From: Streptomyces iconiensis
Lineage (GTDB): Bacteria > Actinomycetota > Actinomycetes > Streptomycetales > Streptomycetaceae
Assembly: GCF_028657195.3 (NCBI RefSeq)
Contig: NZ_JANCPR020000040.1
Coordinates: 20,397 to 84,396 of the forward strand
DNA: 64,000 nt
Reading direction: 5' to 3'
Position 1 is the first letter of the stretch. Each line of letters starts with the position of its first letter. Positions 53,586 to 62,032 of the stretch are shown here, piece after piece. Under the pieces are notes generated by a model. The model had not been told where the DNA came from. It saw only the letters and a program-made list of their open reading frames with translations, and did no database searches. The translations under genes and the position numbers were made by a program.

Positions 53586-54013
53586 GCGGGAGGCAGTGCG
53601 GTGGGGCGCGGTCCGCAAGTAGCGTTGCGGTGCGCGGCTATTGCGCGGGCAGAGGGCTGGCGGCGCGAGCAAAGGATCTGGGCACCAGTAGGAGGCAGGG
53701 CGAGCGGAGGCCGCCTCGCTCTCCCGGCTCCGGTCTTCCGTGTGTGCCGCCGCCTCCCGCGTGGCCGAAAGGCTCCGTACCGCGAAGACGTCCGGCGGCG
53801 GGCTTCAGGAAGCTCGGTCCGGGCCGGTACCCTCCTACTGAAAAGACTTACCCAACTCTGTCTGATGCAGAGCTGGCGCGACCGCTCGGCGGCCACGGTC
53901 CGGATTGCCCCACCCCGCACTGGACCGGGTATCTACCCCGGTCTTGCGCGAGAGGACAGCTCTCGGCGCGTCACACAGTGACATGCGCCACCAGGCGGCA
54001 GAAAGGCCCGGCC
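53586..54013. other. 428-nt intergenic region without recognisable gene
   Basis: It lies between the antiporter and the MFS gene, both rightward. Two short GCGTTGCGGTGCGCGG-type direct repeats occur near 53570-53640. A frame crossing it (PTEKTYPTLSDAELARPLGGHG) has no homology I recognise. The MFS promoter should lie here. Confidence 0.4.
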
Positions 54014-55354
54014 GTGGCACCCCCGGCCACCAAGAACGACGACCAGCGCCGCGCACGGCGCTCCCAGGACCGTCCCGGATACGGACAACTTCTGCGCACA
54101 GAAGGTGCGTGGTCCTTCCTCATCCCCGGATTCCTGGCCCGACAGCCGTTCGCGATGCTCACGATCAGCATCGTGCTCCTCGTCGAACACACCACCGGCT
54201 CCTTCGGGCTCGCGGGTGCCGTCTCGGCGACGGCGGGCATCGCCATGGCGCTGATCGCGCCCCAGAGCGGCAAGCTCGCCGACCGGTTCGGCCAAGGAGC
54301 GGTACTCGTCCCGCAGGTGTTCCTGCACGGACTGACGATCGCGGCGCTCATCACTGTGGCACTACTGGACGCGCCCTTGTGGGCGCTGTTCGTCGCGGCC
54401 GTCCCCGCCGGTGCAACGGCGCCGCAGATCAGCCCCATGGTGCGCTCCCGCTGGGCCGCGCGCCTGGACGGGTCACCGCTGATGAACACGGCAGCGGCCT
54501 TCGAGTCCGTGACGGACGAGTTCACGTTCGTCGTGGGCCCCGTGCTGGCGACAGCGCTGTGCACCGGTGTGCATCCGGCGGCAGGGCTGGTCGCGGAGGC
54601 CGCGGTCTCCTTGGTGGGCGGACTCGTCTTCGCGGCGCAGCGCCGTACACAGCCCGTTTCGAGCCGCCGGCGAGCAGCGGAGACGGACGCCGACGGAGTC
54701 ACGGCGGAGACGGAGGTTCGCGCCTCCGCGCTGTCGGTGCCTGGCGCGCGTGTGCTCATCGCAGCCGTACTCGGCATCGGCATGGTCTTCGGTGGCATGC
54801 AGGTGTCGCTGACCGCGTTCACCGAGTCCATCGGTCAGCCGGGCCTCAACGGTGTGATGTACGGGGTCTTCGCTGCGGGCAACATGCTCGCGGCCGTCGC
54901 CGTGGGCACCATCCGCTGGAAGCGCGGTCCCCAGGTACGGCTGCTCACCGGCTACGTGGCTCTCGTGCTCGCTGCCGCGCTGCTGGCGGTCGCGGCCCAG
55001 TTGGGTCCGTGGACGGTGCTGCTGGGCGCGCTCGGCATGCTGACCGGGCTGTGCGTCGCGCCGTGCATGATCACCTGCTTCACGCTGATCGAGACACTGG
55101 TCCCGTCGAGTGCCCGCACCGAGGCGTTCACCTGGCTGACCGGCGCCATCGCACTCGGGCAGGCTGCCGGTTCCACAGTGGCGGGCCAGCTTGCCGACCG
55201 TATGGGAGCAGGCGCCGGTTTCCTCGCTCCTGTGGTCGGCACCGGGCTGGCGCTCCTGGTCCTGCTGACCTTCAGGCGTGCCCTCGACCGTCCCCACAAC
55301 GGGCGAGTCGCGGCACGTGGGCTGAGTCACCGCAGCACCGTCGCGGTGGACTGA
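54014..55354 (+). CDS. MFS transporter
   Basis: 446 residues from GTG 54014 (AAAGG 8 nt upstream). It has 12 hydrophobic segments, beginning GYGQLLRTEGAWSFLIPGFLARQPFAMLTISIVLLVEHTTGS, with APQSGKLADRFGQGAVL in the first cytoplasmic loop. LEGAWSFLIPGFLARQPFAM is characteristic of a streptomycete efflux subgroup often annotated as a transmembrane efflux protein. The substrate is unknown. It appears monocistronic, followed by the FmdB gene 67 nt later. Confidence 0.87.
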   Translation: MAPPATKNDDQRRARRSQDRPGYGQLLRTEGAWSFLIPGFLARQPFAMLTISIVLLVEHTTGSFGLAGAVSATAGIAMALIAPQSGKLADRFGQGAVLVPQVFLHGLTIAALITVALLDAPLWALFVAAVPAGATAPQISPMVRSRWAARLDGSPLMNTAAAFESVTDEFTFVVGPVLATALCTGVHPAAGLVAEAAVSLVGGLVFAAQRRTQPVSSRRRAAETDADGVTAETEVRASALSVPGARVLIAAVLGIGMVFGGMQVSLTAFTESIGQPGLNGVMYGVFAAGNMLAAVAVGTIRWKRGPQVRLLTGYVALVLAAALLAVAAQLGPWTVLLGALGMLTGLCVAPCMITCFTLIETLVPSSARTEAFTWLTGAIALGQAAGSTVAGQLADRMGAGAGFLAPVVGTGLALLVLLTFRRALDRPHNGRVAARGLSHRSTVAVD

Positions 55355-55421
55355 GACGCAGGAATACTGCACTATGGAGCGTCGTTAGCACTCAACGAGT
55401 GAGAGTGCCAGGAGGAAGAAC

Positions 55422-55820
55422 GTGCCGACCTACCAGTACCAGTGCACCGCGTGCGATGAAGCCCTCGAAGTGGTGCAGAAGTTCACGGACGATTCGCTGA
55501 CCGTGTGCCCCAACTGCGAGGGACACCTGAAGAAGGTGTTCTCGGCCGTCGGCATCGTCTTCAAGGGGTCCGGCTTCTACCGCAACGACAGCCGTAGTTC
55601 TTCGTCGAGCAGCAGTGCCGCGACGTCCTCCTCGTCCGACTCGTCGTCCTCGAACGGTGACAGCGGATCGAAGACCTCCGAGTCGTCGACCTCTTCGGAC
55701 TCCTCCTCGTCCTCCTCCGGATCTTCCTCGTCCGAGTCGAAGTCCTCCGGCAAGAGCGACAGCAAGGGTGACGGCAAGAGCGGAGCCAAGAGCTCCTCGA
55801 AGGCGAGCACTTCCGCCTGA
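55422..55820 (+). CDS. FmdB family zinc ribbon protein with a serine-rich tail
   Basis: 132 residues from GTG 55422 (AGGAGGAA upstream). Residues 1-50 form the FmdB/CxxC-CxxC zinc ribbon: PTYQYQCTACDEALEVVQKFTDDSLTVCPNCEGHLKKVFSAVGIVFKGSGFY. The remainder is almost pure Ser with Asp, Glu, Lys and Gly. Ser codons alternate between TCG, TCC and AGC, so the tail is not a simple nucleotide repeat. FmdB-like proteins are small regulators of unclear function. The tail is typical of Streptomyces forms. Confidence 0.92.
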   Translation: MPTYQYQCTACDEALEVVQKFTDDSLTVCPNCEGHLKKVFSAVGIVFKGSGFYRNDSRSSSSSSSAATSSSSDSSSSNGDSGSKTSESSTSSDSSSSSSGSSSSESKSSGKSDSKGDGKSGAKSSSKASTSA

Positions 55821-55875
55821 CCCGCGCGGATCCACCCCCTGCCGCCGCTTCACCGAGCGCCCTTAGGGTGACTGG

Positions 55876-56709
55876 ATGAGCGAACAGGCAGAGATCGGCG
55901 TCATCGGCGGGTCCGGCTTCTATTCCTTCCTCGACGATGTGTCGGAGATCACGGTCGAGACGCCCTACGGTCCGCCCAGCGATTCCCTGTTCGTTGGCGA
56001 GACCGGAGGGCGCCGGGTCGCCTTCCTCCCCCGGCACGGCCGCGGCCATCATCTGCCGCCGCACCGCATCAACTACCGCGCCAATCTGTGGGCACTGCGC
56101 TCCGTGGGTGTGCGTCAGATCCTTGCGCCGTGCGCCGTGGGCGGCCTCCAGCCGAAGTACGGTCCGGGCACCCTTGTGGTCCCGGATCAGCTCGTTGACC
56201 GTACGAAGTCGCGGGCGCAGACCTACTTCGACGGCGAAGAGCTCGGCGGAAACCGCCCCAGCATCATTCACGTGACCTTCGCTGATCCCTACTGCGAGAC
56301 GGGGCGGCGGGCATCGGTGCGGGCGGCGCGCGACCACGGTTGGGAGCCGGTCGACGGCGGCACAATGTGCGTGATCGAGGGCCCCCGTTTCTCCACTCGA
56401 GCCGAGTCACGCTGGCACGCGGCGCAGGGCTGGGCCGTCGTCGGCATGACCGGGCACCCCGAGGCGGTTCTCGCCCGCGAGCTGGAGCTGTGCTATTCGT
56501 CGCTCGCCCTGGTCACGGACCTTGACGCGGGCGCGGAGACGGGCGAGGGCGTCTCCCACGAGGAGGTGCTGCGGGTCTTCGGCGAGAATCTCGACCGTCT
56601 GCGAGGCGTCCTCTTCGACGCCGTCGCCAACCTGCCGACGAACGGCGAACGCAAGTGCCCTTGCGGCAGCTCGCTGGGTGGCCAGGAGCCCGGGATCGTA
56701 CTGCCGTAG
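55876..56709 (+). CDS. mtnP: S-methyl-5'-thioadenosine phosphorylase
   Basis: 277 residues from ATG 55876. The PNP/MTAP trimer family motifs are intact: IGVIGGSGFYSFLDDV, FLPRHGRGHHLPPHRINYRANLWALRSVGVRQILAPCAVGGLQ, GTLVVPDQLVDRT and GTMCVIEGPRFSTRAESRWHAAQGWAVVGMTGHPEAVLARELELCYSSLALVTDLDAG. It splits methylthioadenosine for methionine salvage; related enzymes accept inosine. It is 55 nt downstream of the FmdB gene and may be cotranscribed. Confidence 0.93.
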   Translation: MSEQAEIGVIGGSGFYSFLDDVSEITVETPYGPPSDSLFVGETGGRRVAFLPRHGRGHHLPPHRINYRANLWALRSVGVRQILAPCAVGGLQPKYGPGTLVVPDQLVDRTKSRAQTYFDGEELGGNRPSIIHVTFADPYCETGRRASVRAARDHGWEPVDGGTMCVIEGPRFSTRAESRWHAAQGWAVVGMTGHPEAVLARELELCYSSLALVTDLDAGAETGEGVSHEEVLRVFGENLDRLRGVLFDAVANLPTNGERKCPCGSSLGGQEPGIVLP

Positions 56710-56756
56710 GCGGCGGGACCGGTCGGGGCCGTGCCTGAACTGGACTGCGCGAGAAC

Positions 56757-56833
56757 CAGGCAGCAGGCAGCAGGCAGCAGGCAGCAGGCAGCAGGCAGCA
56801 GGCAGCAGGCAGCAGGCAGCAGGCAGCAGGCAG
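56757..56833. repeat. perfect 7-bp microsatellite, 11 copies
   Basis: CAGGCAG repeated exactly 11 times (77 bp), beginning 48 bp after the phosphorylase stop. No interruption is seen, so it is probably young or length-variable. It is noncoding in its context. Confidence 0.95.
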
Positions 56834-56884
56834 TGTGAGGATGCCGGTGTTTCTGGGTTCAGGTAACGCCTGCGGGTGACGGAG

Positions 56885-56962
56885 TTATCCACAACCACCG
56901 GTTCGTCCACAGAAATTGGCCGGTCCCGGCAGGATTCCGGGAAACAGTGCACCTTAGCCACA
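56885..56962. promoter_or_regulatory. cluster of three DnaA-box-like 9-mers
   Basis: TTATCCACA (56885-56893, a perfect DnaA box), TCGTCCACA (56903-56911) and TTAGCCACA (56954-56962), all in the same orientation, lie directly before the SAF-domain gene. The Streptomyces consensus is TTGTCCACA. The cluster could regulate the downstream gene or titrate DnaA; no oriC gene (dnaA, dnaN) is near. Confidence 0.5.
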
Positions 56963-56969
56963 GAAGGCC

Positions 56970-57572
56970 GTGACCAGGCGGTACTTCACTCGTGTTGGCT
57001 TGGTGGTGAGCGCAGTGTCCCTGTCCCGATCCCGGAATGCCTTTCCATCTCGTGCTTCGGTCTGCGCACCTCTGCCGGAGTTCACGCCCGTACGGGCCGG
57101 GCGGGGCCCGCGCCGTCTGCGGCGGCTCGCGCTCGGGCGGCGGAGGGTGCTGAGTGTGGGGCTCGCGGTCTGTGCCGCGGGGTTCGCCGCCACCGTTTCC
57201 GGCAGGGATTCTTCCTCGTACGCGGACGAGGCCGAGCGGGACGCCGGCAGGAGGGCGGGCGCTGAGAGATCCGTCACTTCCCGGGCAGGTGCCTCCGAGA
57301 TCGTCTCGGCACCCGTACGTATCGCCGATGGCGCAACGGTCCGTCTGCTGCGCCCCGGAGACCGTATCGATCTGGTGGCGAGCAAAACGAAGAACGGTTC
57401 GGCTCGGATTGTTGCCAGAAGTGTCCGAGTGGCTCAAGTGCCGAAGTCCGGCGACACTGTCTCGGGCGATGGAGCCGATGGAGCGCTGATCGTGGTCGCC
57501 GTGCCCCGCCTGACGGCGACGGCACTCACCGAGGCCGCCGCGGAATCCCGGCTGGCGGTGACGCTGTGCTGA
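56970..57572 (+). CDS. SAF-domain (CpaB/RcpC-like) membrane-anchored protein
   Basis: 200 residues from GTG 56970, with weak alternatives at the next GTGs. A basic N-terminus precedes one hydrophobic helix (RRVLSVGLAVCAAGFAATVSG), then an extracytoplasmic part with SAPVRIADGATVRLLRPGDRIDLVASK and ARIVARSVRVAQVP, and a late ALIVVAVPRLTATALTEAAAESRLAVTL. This matches the SAF/RcpC layer of Flp pilus assembly proteins, found as orphan genes beside mscL in Streptomyces. No other tad genes are present. The function is unknown. Confidence 0.82.
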   Translation: MTRRYFTRVGLVVSAVSLSRSRNAFPSRASVCAPLPEFTPVRAGRGPRRLRRLALGRRRVLSVGLAVCAAGFAATVSGRDSSSYADEAERDAGRRAGAERSVTSRAGASEIVSAPVRIADGATVRLLRPGDRIDLVASKTKNGSARIVARSVRVAQVPKSGDTVSGDGADGALIVVAVPRLTATALTEAAAESRLAVTLC

Positions 57573-57707
57573 ATTCCCGCCGTTCTCGCCGGTCCCCCGA
57601 CCCCTGCCCGCCGGGTTGTGCCTGTCACTCGCGCCTGCCCGGCAGTCAGTGCTCCGTCCTCCTTCGGTCCGCAGTCAGCATCCTGAGGTCCTGGAAGAGG
57701 CAGTTCG

Positions 57708-58238
57708 TTGAGCACCGAAACAACCACCGAGAGCGAGAAGGCTGGACTCCTGTCAGGGTTCAAGGAGTTCCTGATGCGGGGCAACGTGGTCGAACTGGCC
57801 GTTGCCGTCGTGGTAGGAACCGCCTTCAGCAAAATCGTCGACTCCGTCGTCAAGGGGTTCATCAATCCGCTCGTGGGTGCGATCGGCACACAGGACCTGG
57901 ACAAGTACAGCTCCTGCCTCAGGGGACCCTGCGAGATCGGCGCGGACGGCACGATCAACGAGGGAGTGCCGCTCAACTGGGGGCCGGTCCTCAGCGCCTC
58001 GCTGACCTTCCTGATCACGGCGGCGGTCGTCTACTTCCTGATGATCCTGCCCATGAACAAGTACAAGGAGCGTCAGGCGGCCAAGGCCGGCCCTGCCGAG
58101 GTGCCCAAGACGGAGATCGAGCTGCTCACGGAGATCCGGGACGCTCTGGTCACACGCCAAACGGACGGCGACGGCGAGCCCGTTCCGGACGCTTCCGTGG
58201 CGCCGCAGCGCAGCGGTGGAGCGAGCATCGAGAAGTAG
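57708..58238 (+). CDS. mscL: large-conductance mechanosensitive channel MscL
   Basis: 176 residues from TTG 57708 (GGAAGAGG upstream). FKEFLMRGNVVELAVAVVVGTAFSKIVDSVVKGFINPLVGAIG is the conserved first helix and gate. The second helix reads ASLTFLITAAVVYFLMILPMNKYKE. The C-terminal helix is longer than in E. coli MscL and ends in a Pro/Gly/Ser-rich tail. The periplasmic loop contains CLRGPCEIGADGTI with two cysteines, unusual for MscL. It opens under hypo-osmotic shock to release solutes. Confidence 0.95.
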   Translation: MSTETTTESEKAGLLSGFKEFLMRGNVVELAVAVVVGTAFSKIVDSVVKGFINPLVGAIGTQDLDKYSSCLRGPCEIGADGTINEGVPLNWGPVLSASLTFLITAAVVYFLMILPMNKYKERQAAKAGPAEVPKTEIELLTEIRDALVTRQTDGDGEPVPDASVAPQRSGGASIEK

Positions 58239-58380
58239 CGCGCCGCAGGGCTGCCGGCCTATGGGCCCGTGCGATCCGGTGCGCGGGCAGGGTTCGGACT
58301 CGTCTGCGTCAGGTGGCCCGAGGGCTTCGGCTTCCGGCGGGCTCCGGTCCGCCCGTACTGCGGGCGATGCCCCGGCGCAT

Positions 58381-58587
58381 TCAGATGTGGTGCGGCGGCT
58401 TCTCGTCGAGGAAGCGGGCCAGGTCAGCGTCCCCTCCCCCGGAACCGGTGCGTGCGCCCTCGCCCCACCCGCGGTCGGTGTCGTCCGAGGACTGGCGGCC
58501 CAGCGGGTCGTCGAAGACCAGCGCGGACACGGAGTCGTGTCGCGGCGGCTGTTCCTGCCCGGAGGGTGACTGCGGTTCGGCGCTCAT
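58381..58587 (-). CDS. small conserved actinobacterial protein
   Basis: 68 residues from ATG 58587. It reads MSAEPQSPSGQEQPPRHDSVSALVFDDPLGRQSSDDTDRGWGE, then a variable Gly/Ser stretch, then ADLARFLDEKPPHHI. The conserved ends with a variable middle are what I recall of a small hypothetical family of streptomycetes. It has no cysteines, signal or membrane segment. It lies convergent with mscL and divergent from the P1 peptidase across 47 nt. The function is unknown. Confidence 0.8.
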   Translation of the reverse strand: MSAEPQSPSGQEQPPRHDSVSALVFDDPLGRQSSDDTDRGWGEGARTGSGGGDADLARFLDEKPPHHI

Positions 58588-58634
58588 GGCTCAAGCGTAC
58601 GACTGCGGTGGACGCCCCCTGGTATCCATGGGCC

Positions 58635-59747
58635 ATGGATACACACGACGCTCAGGAGGCCCGCCTCTCGCGGGACGCGCTGACGGATGTGCCCGGCCTG
58701 CGTGTGGGTCACGCGCAGCGGACCGGGGACGGTTGGCTGACAGGGACAACGGTGGTGCTGGCTCCGGAGGGCGGGGCCGTCGCGGGAGTGGACGCGCGGG
58801 GCGGGGCCCCGGGCACGCGCGAGACGGACGCGCTGGATCCGCGGAACGTGGTGGAGCGGATCCACGCCGTCGTACTCAGCGGCGGCAGCGCCTTCGGGCT
58901 CGACGCCGCCTCCGGCACGATGGGCTGGCTGGAGGAGCAGGGCCGCGGCGTCCCGGTAGGACCCGACCCCTCCCAGGTGGTGCCGGTCGTCCCGGCCGCG
59001 GTGATCTTCGATCTGGGACGTGGCGGCAGTTGGCAGGCCCGCCCGGACGCGGCGCTGGGCAGGGAGGCCACGGAAGCCGCCGCGCGGACCGAGGAGGGCG
59101 CCCCCGTGACGGAGGGCTGTGTCGGTGCGGGGACAGGAGCGGTCGTCGGCGGCCTCAAGGGCGGAATCGGCACGGCGAGCAAGCGGCTGCCTTCCGGGGT
59201 CGTCGTAGGCGTCCTGGTCGCGCTCAACGCAGCGGGTTCCGCGACGGACCCCGCTACGGGAGCCCTCTACGGCGAACTGGCCGGAGGACGTCCGCGCATC
59301 CCCTCGGAGGACGAACACGCCGAGGCGGAGATGCTCCTGGCCGAGGCCCGCGAGGAGACCGGCAGACGTACGGCAGGGTCGCTGCGCCCGGCCCTCAACA
59401 CGACGCTCGCCGTGGTGGCGACCGACGCTGCGCTCAGCAAGCCACAGGCGCAGCGTCTGGCGGGCAGCGCCCACGACGGGTTGGCACGCGCGGTGCGTCC
59501 GATCCATCTGATGCACGACGGCGACGCGGTCTTCAGCCTCTCCACCGGGGAACGCCCCCTGGACGCGGCGGAGTTCAACGACGTGCTGGCAGCCGGTGCG
59601 GACGTGGTGACCAGGGCGGTGGTGAAGGCGGTGCGCGCGGCGGAGGGTGTGGACGGACCTGGCGGGGTCTTCCCCTCGTACCGGGACCTCTACGGCGACG
59701 GGGAACCGCTTCAGGGGCCGCGCGACGAGGACTTCCCCGAAGGCTGA
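58635..59747 (+). CDS. P1 family peptidase (DmpA-like aminopeptidase)
   Basis: 370 residues from ATG 58635; the frame is open upstream but Arg-rich there. Family motifs are LTDVPGLRVGHAQ, HAVVLSGGSAFGLDAASGTMGWLEEQGRG, PVTEGCVGAGTGAVVGGLKGGIGTAS, and PALNTTLAVVATDAALSKPQAQRLAGSAHDGLARAVRP. NTTLAVVATDA provides the self-cleavage site, where Thr becomes the nucleophile of the beta subunit (the family uses Ser or Thr). DmpA-type enzymes cleave short N-terminal amides. It converges on the fru operon. Confidence 0.93.
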   Translation: MDTHDAQEARLSRDALTDVPGLRVGHAQRTGDGWLTGTTVVLAPEGGAVAGVDARGGAPGTRETDALDPRNVVERIHAVVLSGGSAFGLDAASGTMGWLEEQGRGVPVGPDPSQVVPVVPAAVIFDLGRGGSWQARPDAALGREATEAAARTEEGAPVTEGCVGAGTGAVVGGLKGGIGTASKRLPSGVVVGVLVALNAAGSATDPATGALYGELAGGRPRIPSEDEHAEAEMLLAEAREETGRRTAGSLRPALNTTLAVVATDAALSKPQAQRLAGSAHDGLARAVRPIHLMHDGDAVFSLSTGERPLDAAEFNDVLAAGADVVTRAVVKAVRAAEGVDGPGGVFPSYRDLYGDGEPLQGPRDEDFPEG

Positions 59748-59911
59748 GCCTGCGCTTCGGGCCTTGGGTACGGGCCCGGGCTACGCAGGCAGGGCGGAAG
59801 TCGGCACGTTGGGCAGGGCAGTTGGGAGCGCTCTGCCGCACGTCAGCATGTGCACCGCGGCTGGCGACGACCCGCCGGACGGGGCCGCCGCCAGGGGCGA
59901 CATGCTGCGGT

Positions 59912-62032
59912 TCAGGCGGAGACGGGGACGGGCGCGGCTTCCGTCTCCCCGGCAGCTGCCGCTTCCTGCCCGGCCGTCCTGCGCGAACGGGCGCCCTTGA
60001 GGAGGATGGTGACCCCTGCCGTGACGACCGTTCCGGCTGCGACGGCGACAACGTAGAGCAGCGGCGAGCCGATCAGCGGGACCACGAAGAAGCCGCCGTG
60101 CGGGGCCCGCAGTGTGCTGCCGAAGGACATGGCCAGGGCGCCGGTGACCGCGCCGCCGGCCATGGAAGCGGGGATGACCCGCAGGGGGTCGGCCGCGGCG
60201 AACGGGATGGCGCCCTCGGTGATGAAGGACGCGCCGAGCACCCAGGCGGCCTTGCCGTTCTCCTGCTCGGTCTTGGTGAAGAGCCGGCCGCGCACAGCGG
60301 TGGCCAGGGCCATGCCGAGAGGCGGCACCATGCCGGCACCCATGGCGGCGGCCATGACCATCAGGCTGCCGTTGCCGGGGTCGGCGCTGGCGATGCCTCC
60401 GGTGGCGAAGGCGTAGGCGACCTTGTTGACAGGTCCACCAAGGTCGAAGCACATCATCAGGCCGATGAGCAGTCCCAAGAGCACGGCGTTGGTACCTGTG
60501 AGGCCACCGAGCCAGTCGGTCATGGCCTTCTGTGCGGTGGCGATGGGATTGCCGATCACCACGAACATCAGCGTTCCGACGATCGCCGAGGAGATCAGCG
60601 GGATCACGACGACCGGCATGATGCCGCGCAGCACCGACGGGATGCTGACCTTCTGGATCGCCATCACGACCGCGCCGGCGAGCAGACCCGCGGCCAGACC
60701 GCCGAGGAAGCCGGCGTCGATCTGCACGGCGATGGCGCCGCCGACGAAGCCGGGCACGAGACCGGGCCTGTCGGCCATGCCGTAGGCGATGTACCCGGCG
60801 AGGACGGGCACGAGGAAGCTGAAGGCGAGCCCGCCGACCTGGTTGAGAAGCGCGGCCCAGCTGTGGGCCTCGGTCCACACGAAGTGGTCGGCGACGGACT
60901 TGGCCTCGGTGATCTCGTAACCACCGATGGCGAACGAGAGCGCAATCAGCAGGCCGCCTGCGGCGACGAAGGGCACCATGTAGCTGACGCCCGTCATGAG
61001 CCAAGCCCGCAGCCGGGTGCCGAAACTGTCGCCTCTGTCCGCCGCGCTGTCCATGGGAGCGGAACCGGTGGCCACAGGGCTGATCTCGCCCCGCTCTGCC
61101 TTGGCCCGGGCTTCGTTGATGAGTTCGATGGGGCGGTTGATGGCGGCCTTCACGCCGACATCGACGGTGGGCTTCCCCGCGAAGCGTTCCTTCTCCCTGA
61201 CCTCGACGTCATGGGCGAAGATCACGGCGTCGGCGGCGGCGATCACAGCGGGCTCAAGCCGTTCGAACCCGGCGGAACCCTGCGTCTCCACGGTGACCTC
61301 GGTCCCGGTCCCGCTCTCCCCCGCCGCCCGTTCCAGCGATTCGGCTGCCATGTAGGTGTGGGCGATGCCGGTGGGGCACGAGGTGACGGCGACGATCCGG
61401 AAGGGGACGGAAGGTCCCGCATCCGACGTCTCGTCGGGTTGCTGGGGCGCTTCCTCCGGCGATGCGCCCGTCGCATGCGGCGAGGGCTCCGTCGTTCTGG
61501 CTGCCGGGGTCCGGTCCGCCTTCGTGGGTGCGGGGGCCTGGTCAGCCGCCCGCGGGTCCGCACCGGTAACAGGCGAAGTGCCAGCGGGCGGGGCGTCACC
61601 GCGTATGAGCGCTGCCGCGTGTTCCGGGTCCGTTGCCGAGCGGAGCGCCGTGGTGAAGTCCGGGTCGGCCAGGTGGCGGGCGAGCGAGGACAGGATGCTG
61701 AGGTGGTCGCTGTCGGCCCCGTCCGGGGCGGCGATCAGGAAGACGAGGTCGGCGGGGCCGTCGGCCGCTCCGAAGTCGATGGCTTCCGGGGCCCGTCCGA
61801 AGGCCAGCGTGGGTTCGGTGACGTGGGCGCTGCGGCAGTGGGGGATGCCGATGCCGCCTTCGAGTCCGGTCGGCATCTGGGCCTCGCGGGCTGCCACGTC
61901 GGTGAGGAACGCGTCGAGGTCGGTGACGCGGCCCAGGGAAGCCATGCGCTCGGCGAGCGAGCGCGCGGCGGCGTCCTTGGTAGCTGCGGACAGATCGAGA
62001 TCGACCAGCTCCGCGGTGATCAACTGGCTCAT
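59912..62032 (-). CDS. fruA: fructose-specific PTS enzyme IIABC
   Basis: 706 residues. EIIA comes first, with phospho-His65 in GIPHCRS. An Ala/Pro/Thr linker (about 150-205) leads to EIIB, whose phospho-Cys219 is in VAVTSCPTGIAHTYMAAESLE. EIIC begins near 340 with eight or nine membrane helices (SYMVPFVAAGGLLIALSFAIGG...). All three domains on one chain match the Streptomyces fructose system. It imports fructose as fructose-1-phosphate, using phosphate from HPr. The ATG overlaps the fruK stop by 4 nt (ATGA). Confidence 0.96.
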   Translation of the reverse strand: MSQLITAELVDLDLSAATKDAAARSLAERMASLGRVTDLDAFLTDVAAREAQMPTGLEGGIGIPHCRSAHVTEPTLAFGRAPEAIDFGAADGPADLVFLIAAPDGADSDHLSILSSLARHLADPDFTTALRSATDPEHAAALIRGDAPPAGTSPVTGADPRAADQAPAPTKADRTPAARTTEPSPHATGASPEEAPQQPDETSDAGPSVPFRIVAVTSCPTGIAHTYMAAESLERAAGESGTGTEVTVETQGSAGFERLEPAVIAAADAVIFAHDVEVREKERFAGKPTVDVGVKAAINRPIELINEARAKAERGEISPVATGSAPMDSAADRGDSFGTRLRAWLMTGVSYMVPFVAAGGLLIALSFAIGGYEITEAKSVADHFVWTEAHSWAALLNQVGGLAFSFLVPVLAGYIAYGMADRPGLVPGFVGGAIAVQIDAGFLGGLAAGLLAGAVVMAIQKVSIPSVLRGIMPVVVIPLISSAIVGTLMFVVIGNPIATAQKAMTDWLGGLTGTNAVLLGLLIGLMMCFDLGGPVNKVAYAFATGGIASADPGNGSLMVMAAAMGAGMVPPLGMALATAVRGRLFTKTEQENGKAAWVLGASFITEGAIPFAAADPLRVIPASMAGGAVTGALAMSFGSTLRAPHGGFFVVPLIGSPLLYVVAVAAGTVVTAGVTILLKGARSRRTAGQEAAAAGETEAAPVPVSA

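Noticed and set aside
52217..54013. N-terminal extension of the MFS gene at 54014
   Set aside because: The frame is open upstream but overlaps the antiporter out of frame and is Arg/Pro-rich; the MFS homology begins after GTG 54014.
56885..56962. Chromosomal origin
   Set aside because: Only three DnaA-like boxes and no dnaA, dnaN or gyrB nearby; a Streptomyces oriC has many more boxes.
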